Of a DNA stretch of 7,314 nucleotides, positions 1-4,325 are shown piece after piece. The position numbers were made by a program, and so were the translations under genes. Source of the stretch: Oscillospiraceae bacterium (GTDB lineage: Bacteria > Bacillota > Clostridia > Oscillospirales > Oscillospiraceae). Under the pieces are notes generated by a model. That model was not told the DNA's origin. It did not search any database and was given only the letters and a program-made list of their open reading frames with translations. The DNA lies in the NCBI GenBank assembly GCA_902783825.1, contig CACZSJ010000113.1:1-7314 (forward strand), written 5' to 3'. The stretch's first letter is position 1. The number at the start of each line of letters is the position of its first letter.

Positions 1-142
1 CCGCCGCTTCCCGGCGGTTGCGGCCCCGACCGATCACTTGTCCCTCCGGCCCGACTACCACGCAGCCCACCGGCACTTCGCCGTCGGCCGCGGCCTCCCG
101 GGCCAGATCCAGAGCCAGACGCATATAGGGCGTACGATCCAT
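1..142 (-). CDS. tadA: tRNA-specific adenosine deaminase TadA, N-terminal part (cut by window edge)
   Basis: Only the first 47 codons are in the window. The protein begins MDRTPYMRLALDLAREA and continues with GEVPVGCVVV and a basic GRGRNRREAA stretch. This is the characteristic opening of bacterial TadA, which converts adenosine 34 to inosine in the wobble position of tRNA-Arg(ACG). The catalytic HAE zinc motif and the PCxxC motif would lie beyond the left edge, so catalytic competence cannot be judged. The ATG at 142 is chosen because a GAGAGGA ribosome site (plus-strand 150-156) lies 7 bases upstream of it; the Met at residue 7 has no comparable site. It sits 76 bases downstream of pta on the same strand, separated by a strong hairpin. 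Another cytidine/deoxycytidylate-deaminase-fold enzyme is possible, but the EVPVG motif favours TadA. Confidence 0.86.
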   Translation of the reverse strand, partial: MDRTPYMRLALDLAREAAADGEVPVGCVVVGPEGQVIGRGRNRREAA

Positions 143-160
143 AGGCAAATCCTCTCGCGT

Positions 161-186
161 AAGGGCGGCGCCGGAGCGCCGCCCTT
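161..186 (-). other. perfect GC-rich hairpin between pta and tadA
   Basis: AAGGGCGGCGC pairs perfectly with GCGCCGCCCTT, giving an 11-bp stem with a 4-base loop. It lies just after pta and immediately before the tadA ribosome site. Transcribed leftward, no U-tract follows the stem (the next bases are ACGCGAGAGG), and the T-run GATTTTTC lies before it, so it is not a canonical intrinsic terminator. It may be an attenuating or RNA-processing/stabilising hairpin at the end of pta, or a weak terminator. The structure is certain; its function is inference. Confidence 0.6.
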
Positions 187-218
187 GAAAAATCGGGATG
201 ACTGTCCGTCTCCGCGGC

Positions 219-1217
219 TCACACCAGCGCGGCGGTGATGATGGACATCAGATAGACCTCTTCCGCGTCGCAGCCGCGGCTGAGATCGTTGATGGGCGCG
301 TTAAGTCCCTGGAGAATGGGGCCGAAGGCCGCGTAGCCGCCCAGACGCTGGGCGATCTTGTAGCCGATGTTTCCGGACTGAATCTCCGGGAAGATGAAGG
401 TGTTGGCATAGCCAGCCACCGGGCTTCCGGGGAACTTGAGCTGACCCACGGTGGGGGAGACGGCGGCGTCAAACTGCATCTCGCCGTCCACGGGCAGCTC
501 GGGAGCGAGCTCACGGACGATGGCGGTGGCATTGCGTACCAGGTCGACGTTGGCGCCCTTGCCGGAGCCCTTGGTGGAGTAGCTGAGCATGGCGACCTTG
601 GGGTCCATGCCGAAGGCCTTGGCGGTGTTCGCGGTCTCCACGGCGACCTCGGCAAGCTGCGCGGCGGCGGACTGGCTCACGTTGCCGTCCTTGTCCAGCT
701 TGTCCTGATAATCGATGTTGATGGCGCAGTCGCCCATGCAAATCATCTCGTCCCCGCGGGTCAGGATGAAGCAGGAGGAGACCAGATTGGCGCCGGGCTT
801 GGTTTTGACCAGCTGCAGAGCGGGACGAACCGTGTCAGCGGTGGAATAGGTGGCGCCGCCCAACAGCGCGTCGGCCACGCCCATCTTCACCAGCATAGTG
901 CCGAAGTAGTTGCCCTGGCTGAGAGACTTGCGGGCGTCCTCGGGGCTGATCTTGCCCTTGCGCAGGGCGATCATTTCCTCCACCATGGCGTCCATGCCCG
1001 GGTAGGTGGCGGGATCCAGGATTTCCAGGCCCTCAATGTCGAAGCCGCCCTTGGCGGCCGCGGCCTTGACTTCCTCCACGTTGCCTACCAGAACGGGGGT
1101 CAGGAAGCCCTCCTTCTTCAGGCGGGCGGCGGCGGACAGGATCCGGGCATCGGGTCCTTCGGTATAGACGATCTTGCGGGGATTGGCTTTGAGAATTTCA
1201 ACCAGATTTTCAAACAT
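219..1217 (-). CDS. pta: phosphate acetyltransferase (phosphotransacetylase)
   Basis: The gene encodes a 332-residue cytoplasmic enzyme that interconverts acetyl-CoA + phosphate and acetyl-phosphate + CoA. It normally works with acetate kinase to make ATP and acetate in fermenting bacteria. The length matches the short, single-domain Pta of Firmicutes and Methanosarcina, without the N-terminal regulatory domains of enterobacterial Pta. Family stretches are visible: YTEGPDARIL (18-27), GNYFGTMLVKMGVADALLGG (102-121), YSTADTVRPALQ (124-135), MLSYSTKGSG (210-219) and the near-C-terminal NDLSRGC block (310-316), whose Ser313-Arg314 correspond to active-site residues described for Methanosarcina Pta. 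A GGGAGG ribosome site lies 8 bases before ATG 1217. No ackA is in view; the next gene on the strand is tadA. The operator-like repeat at 1238-1253 lies in its 5' leader. Phosphate butyryltransferase is a paralogue, but the SRGC region and overall match favour Pta. Confidence 0.96.
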   Translation of the reverse strand: MFENLVEILKANPRKIVYTEGPDARILSAAARLKKEGFLTPVLVGNVEEVKAAAAKGGFDIEGLEILDPATYPGMDAMVEEMIALRKGKISPEDARKSLSQGNYFGTMLVKMGVADALLGGATYSTADTVRPALQLVKTKPGANLVSSCFILTRGDEMICMGDCAINIDYQDKLDKDGNVSQSAAAQLAEVAVETANTAKAFGMDPKVAMLSYSTKGSGKGANVDLVRNATAIVRELAPELPVDGEMQFDAAVSPTVGQLKFPGSPVAGYANTFIFPEIQSGNIGYKIAQRLGGYAAFGPILQGLNAPINDLSRGCDAEEVYLMSIITAALV

Positions 1218-1237
1218 GTGAAAAACCTCCCAAGTAT

Positions 1238-1253
1238 TTTACAAAGAGAACAG
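1238..1253 (+). repeat. operator-like repeat copy A (pta leader)
   Basis: TTTACAAAGAGAACAG differs by one base from copy B at 1307-1322. Its complement contains GTTCTCT, which fits the GTTCTYT half-site described for SinR, an Xre-family repressor of Bacillus subtilis. It covers the predicted pta transcription start, a position where a bound repressor could block pta. The repeat is seen directly. Its use as an operator for the neighbouring Xre-type protein is inferred. Confidence 0.55.
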
Positions 1254-1257
1254 ATAT

Positions 1258-1286
1258 ACTGTACCATTCCCGGGTCAATTTTTCAA
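1258..1286 (-). promoter_or_regulatory. candidate pta promoter
   Basis: Read leftward there is TTGAAA (plus-strand 1281-1286), a 17-base spacer, and TACAGT (1258-1263) preceded by TGG, giving an extended -10. Transcription would start near 1251 and leave a leader of about 35 bases before the pta ATG. An alternative -35, TTGACC (1273-1278), has no -10 at a good distance. The -10 matches the sigma-A consensus at 4 of 6 positions, so this is a moderate call made by eye. Confidence 0.5.
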
Positions 1287-1306
1287 GAAGATTCGGAGAT
1301 TTTCTG

Positions 1307-1322
1307 TTTACAAAGAGGACAG
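1307..1322 (+). repeat. operator-like repeat copy B (over the xre-lepA -35)
   Basis: TTTACAAAGAGGACAG matches copy A (1238-1253) at 15 of 16 positions in the same orientation, 69 bases downstream. A weaker third version, TTATCAAAGAGGAG (1344-1357), lies just after the predicted transcription start, but it coincides with the ribosome site and could resemble the others for that reason alone. Both main copies are followed by TTCCCGG: directly after copy B (1323-1329), and 13 bases after copy A (1267-1273). Confidence 0.55.
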
Positions 1323-1335
1323 TTCCCGGTATAAT
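1307..1335 (+). promoter_or_regulatory. sigma-A promoter of the xre-lepA unit
   Basis: TTTACA (1307-1312), a 17-base spacer and a perfect TATAAT (1330-1335) form a near-consensus vegetative promoter. Predicted start is near 1342, giving a leader of about 27 bases that carries AGAGGAG (1351-1357) before the ATG at 1369. The -35 and the first part of the spacer lie inside repeat copy B, so a protein bound there would compete with RNA polymerase. Confidence 0.8.
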
Positions 1336-1368
1336 ACAAACTGTTATCAAAGAGGAGCGTGACATGCG

Positions 1369-1683
1369 ATGGAACGAAAGTTTCCTGAGACCCTCTCCGC
1401 CCTGCGGCGCGCCAGGGGGATCAGCCAGCGGCAGGCGGCGGGAGACCTGGGCATCAGCCAGGCCCTGCTGAGCCATTATGAGACCGGAGCCCGGGAGCCG
1501 GGCCTGCATTTCGTCTGCCGGGCCTGTGACTATTATGGGGTGACGGCGGACTACTTGCTCTGTCGCTCGGACCATCCGGGAGACATGAGCATTCGGGAAG
1601 CCCGGGAGTATCTGGCGCGGCTGCGCGGGCTGCTGGATCGGGCGGAAAGCAGATTGGACGAGATTGGCGGTGAGCCCACATGA
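1369..1683 (+). CDS. Xre-family helix-turn-helix transcriptional regulator
   Basis: This 104-residue cytoplasmic protein has an N-terminal Xre/Cro-CI DNA-binding domain at about residues 8-64. The core helix-turn-helix is GISQRQAAGDLGISQALLSHYETG (split here as GISQRQAAGDLG, 17-28, and ISQALLSHYETG, 29-40), followed by the usual closing CDYYGVTADYLL (53-64). Residues 73-97 form a charged Leu/Arg/Glu-rich helix that could dimerise. SinR and related small clostridial repressors have this plan. The ATG at 1369 gives the complete domain and follows AGAGGAG (1351-1357) by 11 bases; the ATG at 1364 is out of frame. Its TGA overlaps the lepA ATG (ATGA at 1680-1683), so the two are very likely co-transcribed and translationally coupled. 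The repeats in its promoter suggest autoregulation and possibly control of divergent pta. Its targets are not known from sequence. Confidence 0.9.
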   Translation: MERKFPETLSALRRARGISQRQAAGDLGISQALLSHYETGAREPGLHFVCRACDYYGVTADYLLCRSDHPGDMSIREAREYLARLRGLLDRAESRLDEIGGEPT

Positions 1684-3485
1684 TCGATCAGAAATACATC
1701 CGCAACTTTTCCATCATCGCCCACATCGACCACGGCAAATCCACCCTCTCCGACCGGCTGATTGAAAAGTGCGGCGCGGTGGAGCAGCGGATCATGGAGG
1801 ATCAGATCCTGGACAATATGGATCTGGAGAAGGAGCGGGGCATCACCATCAAGGCCCGGGCCGTGGGATTGGACTATCAGGCTGCCGACGGGGAGAAGTA
1901 TACCCTGAACCTGATCGACACCCCGGGGCATGTGGACTTCAATTACGAGGTCAGCCGCTCCCTGGCCGCCTGCGAGGGCGCGGTGCTGGTGGTGGACGCC
2001 AGCCAGGGCGTGGAGGCCCAGACCTTGTCCAATACCTACCTGGCACTGGACAGCGATCTGGAAATTCTGCCGGTGATCAACAAGATTGACCTGCCGGCGG
2101 CGGAGCCTCAGCGGGTGAAGGACGAGATCGAGGAGATCATCGGCATTCCTGCCCAGGATGCGCCGGAAATCAGCGCCAAGGCCGGACAGAACATCGATGC
2201 GGTGCTGGAGGACATCGTGGCCCATGTCCCCGCCCCTTCGGGAGACCCGGAGGCGCCGCTGAAGGCCCTGATTTTCGACAGCCAGTACGACAACTACCGG
2301 GGCGTTATCGTCTTTCTGCGGATGATGGACGGACGGATCCGCAAGGATACGGAGATTCTGCTCATGTCCACCGGCGCCCGGTACAAGGTGCTGGAGGTGG
2401 GTCATCTGCGGCCTGTGGGTCTGGATCCCTGTCAGGAGCTGGCCGCCGGAGACGTGGGTTATTTTACCGCCAGCATCAAAAACGTGGCGGACACCCAGGT
2501 AGGCGATACCGTCACCGAAGCGGGGCGGCCCACGGCCCAGCCCCTGCCCGGTTACCGGCCGGCCCGGCCCATGGTTTACTGCGGCATCTACACCGAGGAC
2601 GGCTCCAAATACCCGGATCTGCGGGATGCGCTGGACAAGCTCAAGCTCAATGACGCGTCCCTCAGCTACGAGCCGGAAAGCTCTGTGGCTTTGGGCTTTG
2701 GTTTTCGCTGCGGCTTTCTGGGGATGCTGCACATGGAGATCATTCAGGAGCGACTGGAGCGGGAGTTCGATCTGGAGCTGGTGACCACGCTGCCCTCGGT
2801 CATCTACAAGGTGGTCAAAACCGACGGCAGCACCGTCATGGTGGACAATCCCCACAACTACCCGGACCCGGTTTCCATCGCCGAGGCGTACGAACCCTAT
2901 GTGAAGGTGAGCATCATCACCCCAAACGAGTTTGTGGGCAACATCATGCCTCTGTGTCAGGACCGGCGGGGCGAGTATAAGAACATGCAGTATCTGGATA
3001 CCCGGCTGGTGGAGCTGCATTACGAGATGCCGCTCAATGAAATCATCTACGACTTCTTCGACACCCTCAAGGCCAGGACGAAGGGCTACGCCTCTCTGGA
3101 CTATGAGCTGTCCGAGTACAAGAGCAGCGACCTGGTGAAGGTGGATATGCTGCTCAATGGCGACCAGGTGGACGCGCTGAGCTTCATCGCCCATCGGGAG
3201 AAGGCTTACCCGAGGGCGCGCAAGCTTTGCGAAAAGCTCAAGGAGAACATTCCCCGCCAGCTGTTCGAGGTGCCCGTACAGGCAGCCATCGGCGGCAAGA
3301 TCATCGCCCGGGAGACGGTGAAGGCCATGCGCAAGGACGTGCTGGCCAAGTGCTACGGCGGCGATATCACACGCAAGAAGAAGCTGCTGGAAAAGCAGAA
3401 GGAGGGCAAAAAGAAAATGCGCCAGCTGGGTACAGTGCAGATTCCCACGGAGGCCTTTTTGGCCGTGCTCAAGCTGGATGAATAG
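1680..3485 (+). CDS. lepA: elongation factor 4 (LepA), ribosomal back-translocase GTPase
   Basis: LepA is a ribosome-associated GTPase, reported to act on stalled or mistranslocated ribosomes and in initiation or subunit biogenesis. At 601 residues it is full length. GTPase motifs are all present: G1 AHIDHGKST (14-22), G2 within KERGITIK (51-58), G3 DTPGH (80-84), G4 NKID (134-137) and G5 SAK (165-167). The EF-G-like domain II follows, then the LepA-type GFGFRCGFLGMLHMEI block (339-354). The C-terminal part ends with the LepA-specific basic tail: KKKLLEKQKEGKKK at about 564-577, and the terminal QIPTEAFLAVLKLDE. EF-G is excluded by the absent domain IV and the presence of this tail. The ATG lies 5 bases after a weak GGCGGTGAG site and overlaps the stop of the upstream regulator, which suggests translational coupling. 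A hairpin terminator follows the stop by 12 bases. Confidence 0.99.
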   Translation: MIDQKYIRNFSIIAHIDHGKSTLSDRLIEKCGAVEQRIMEDQILDNMDLEKERGITIKARAVGLDYQAADGEKYTLNLIDTPGHVDFNYEVSRSLAACEGAVLVVDASQGVEAQTLSNTYLALDSDLEILPVINKIDLPAAEPQRVKDEIEEIIGIPAQDAPEISAKAGQNIDAVLEDIVAHVPAPSGDPEAPLKALIFDSQYDNYRGVIVFLRMMDGRIRKDTEILLMSTGARYKVLEVGHLRPVGLDPCQELAAGDVGYFTASIKNVADTQVGDTVTEAGRPTAQPLPGYRPARPMVYCGIYTEDGSKYPDLRDALDKLKLNDASLSYEPESSVALGFGFRCGFLGMLHMEIIQERLEREFDLELVTTLPSVIYKVVKTDGSTVMVDNPHNYPDPVSIAEAYEPYVKVSIITPNEFVGNIMPLCQDRRGEYKNMQYLDTRLVELHYEMPLNEIIYDFFDTLKARTKGYASLDYELSEYKSSDLVKVDMLLNGDQVDALSFIAHREKAYPRARKLCEKLKENIPRQLFEVPVQAAIGGKIIARETVKAMRKDVLAKCYGGDITRKKKLLEKQKEGKKKMRQLGTVQIPTEAFLAVLKLDE

Positions 3486-3497
3486 CCTTTGTTTTGG

Positions 3498-3530
3498 ACG
3501 CGCCGGGGTTTTGAACCCCGGCGCGTTTCC
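3498..3530 (+). terminator. intrinsic terminator after lepA
   Basis: ACGCGCCGGGGTT (3498-3510) pairs perfectly with AACCCCGGCGCGT (3514-3526) around a 3-base loop; in practice the loop is probably 5 bases. It is followed by a short TTCC. The stem is very strong and sits right after the lepA stop, but the U-tract is poor, so termination may be incomplete. Confidence 0.75.
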
Positions 3531-3551
3531 TCAGGAGACAAGAGAGGCACT

Positions 3552-3591
3552 TTAACAAATCTTAAGCATTTGCCCCCTTGGTTCTTAAGCA
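3552..3591 (+). repeat. TTAA-based direct repeats upstream of the response regulator
   Basis: TTAACA (3552-3557) and TTAAGC (3562-3567) are 10 bases apart. The 9-base word TCTTAAGCA then occurs twice (3560-3568 and 3583-3591), 23 bases apart. Repeats at about one or two helical turns are the usual binding pattern of OmpR/PhoB-class regulators, and TTAACA with a 4-6 base gap resembles the Bacillus PhoP box. The second 9-base copy starts at the last base of the predicted -35 and runs into the spacer. An operator for the adjacent regulator is a plausible inference. Confidence 0.45.
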
Positions 3592-3606
3592 CGCTTCGGG
3601 TACAAT
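3578..3606 (+). promoter_or_regulatory. sigma-A promoter of the two-component operon
   Basis: TTGGTT (3578-3583), a 17-base spacer and TACAAT (3601-3606) match the vegetative consensus well. Predicted transcription start is near 3613, so the leader would be about 16 bases and carry only the ribosome site. This placement also argues that translation does not begin at the TTG at 3578. Confidence 0.7.
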
Positions 3607-3628
3607 GAGGGCGGAGAGGAGAGAGGAC

Positions 3629-4321
3629 ATGTACAACATTCTCATCTGCGACGACGAACAGGATATTGTTTCCGCGCTGGAAATCTATCTCAAGGCCGAG
3701 GGCTACCGCTGCTTTGCCGCCTATAACGGGCGTGAGGCGCTGGAACTGCTGGAAAACGAGGAGATCCATCTGGTGCTGCTGGATGTTATGATGCCGGAGA
3801 TGGACGGGCTGAGCGCCATGACGGCCATGCGCCAGAGCAGCAACGTCCCGGTGATCCTGCTGACCGCCAAGGGAGAGGACACGGACAAGATCCTGGGCCT
3901 GAACGTGGGGGCGGACGACTATGTGACCAAGCCCTTTAATCCCGTGGAGCTGCTGGCGCGTGTCCGTTCTCAGCTGCGCCGTTATATGCAGCTGGGTGGC
4001 GGGACAAAGCGCGAGGAGCTGCTCTGCTGCGGCGGTCTCTGCCTCGACGACAAGCGCAAGGAAGTGACCGTAGACGGCGAGGCCGTCGCCCTCACCCCCA
4101 CAGAGTATGAAATCCTCAAGCTTTTGCTGCAGCATCCCGGCGAGGTTTTCTCGCCGCGGGAGCTGTATCGCCGGGTCTGGAACGACGAGCCCTACGGGGC
4201 GGAGAGCACCGTGGCCGTTCATATCCGGCATCTGCGTGAAAAAATCGAAATCGACCCGGCCCAGCCCCGCTATGTCAAGGCGGTCTGGGGCCAGGGCTAC
4301 AAGCTGGAGAGGGGGAAATGA
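3629..4321 (+). CDS. OmpR/PhoB-family two-component response regulator
   Basis: This is a 230-residue cytoplasmic DNA-binding regulator. The receiver domain (about 1-118) has the acidic pair Asp8-Asp9, the phosphoacceptor Asp52 in LLDVMMPEMDG, Thr79 in ILLTAKGE and Lys101 in VTKPF. The C-terminal winged helix (about 133-227) has the typical LTPTEYEILKLLLQHPGEVFS helix and transactivation region. It also has the recognition helix STVAVHIRHLREKI (193-206) and closes with VWGQGYKL. The ATG at 3629 is preferred because AGGAG (3617-3621) lies 7 bases upstream and MYNILICDDE is the standard receiver start. The open frame extends upstream to a TTG at 3578, but that codon is the predicted -35. It is followed after one base by the kinase gene, which is its probable partner. 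Regulon unknown; VanR-, PhoP- and BaeR-like assignments cannot be separated from this sequence. Confidence 0.97.
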   Translation: MYNILICDDEQDIVSALEIYLKAEGYRCFAAYNGREALELLENEEIHLVLLDVMMPEMDGLSAMTAMRQSSNVPVILLTAKGEDTDKILGLNVGADDYVTKPFNPVELLARVRSQLRRYMQLGGGTKREELLCCGGLCLDDKRKEVTVDGEAVALTPTEYEILKLLLQHPGEVFSPRELYRRVWNDEPYGAESTVAVHIRHLREKIEIDPAQPRYVKAVWGQGYKLERGK

Positions 4322-4325
4322 CGTG
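4306..4325 (+). promoter_or_regulatory. ribosome site deciding the GTG start of the kinase
   Basis: The purine-rich GGAGAGGGGG (4306-4315), inside the end of the regulator gene, lies 7 bases before GTG 4323-4325. The ATG at 4318 opens a frame that stops at once, and the open frame upstream of 4323 is a shadow of the regulator gene. The GTG gives a basic tip (VKKLRG) followed directly by a membrane helix, as expected for a sensor kinase. Confidence 0.75.

Noticed and set aside
1250..1262. ACAG-ATATA-CTGT inverted repeat as a LexA-like box
   Set aside because: The arms are only 4 bases and the centre is not symmetric. It does not fit the Firmicutes CGAAC-N4-GTTCG SOS box, and it overlaps the -10 of the pta promoter.
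198..1334. 378-codon open frame on the plus strand opposite pta
   Set aside because: It lies antisense to a clear full-length Pta. Its Gly/Ala/His/Leu-rich low-complexity protein is what a GC-rich gene produces in the opposite strand, and no ribosome site was seen.
1369..1683. Xre protein as an antitoxin of a toxin-antitoxin pair
   Set aside because: No small toxin gene is adjacent; the overlapping partner is full-length lepA and the divergent neighbour is pta.
1551..3194. 547-codon open frame on the minus strand opposite lepA
   Set aside because: It is an antisense shadow of the strongly conserved lepA. The His/Gln/Val-rich translation resembles no family, and it begins in the middle of lepA without a plausible ribosome site.
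3578..3628. TTG start adding 17 residues to the response regulator
   Set aside because: The TTG is the predicted promoter -35, so it would not be transcribed. The ATG at 3629 has a proper ribosome site and matches the family start.
4107..4322. Upstream extension of the kinase frame
   Set aside because: These 72 codons overlap the DNA-binding domain of the regulator in another frame and give an Arg/Ser-rich nonsense peptide. GTG 4323 has a good ribosome site and leads directly into the first membrane helix.
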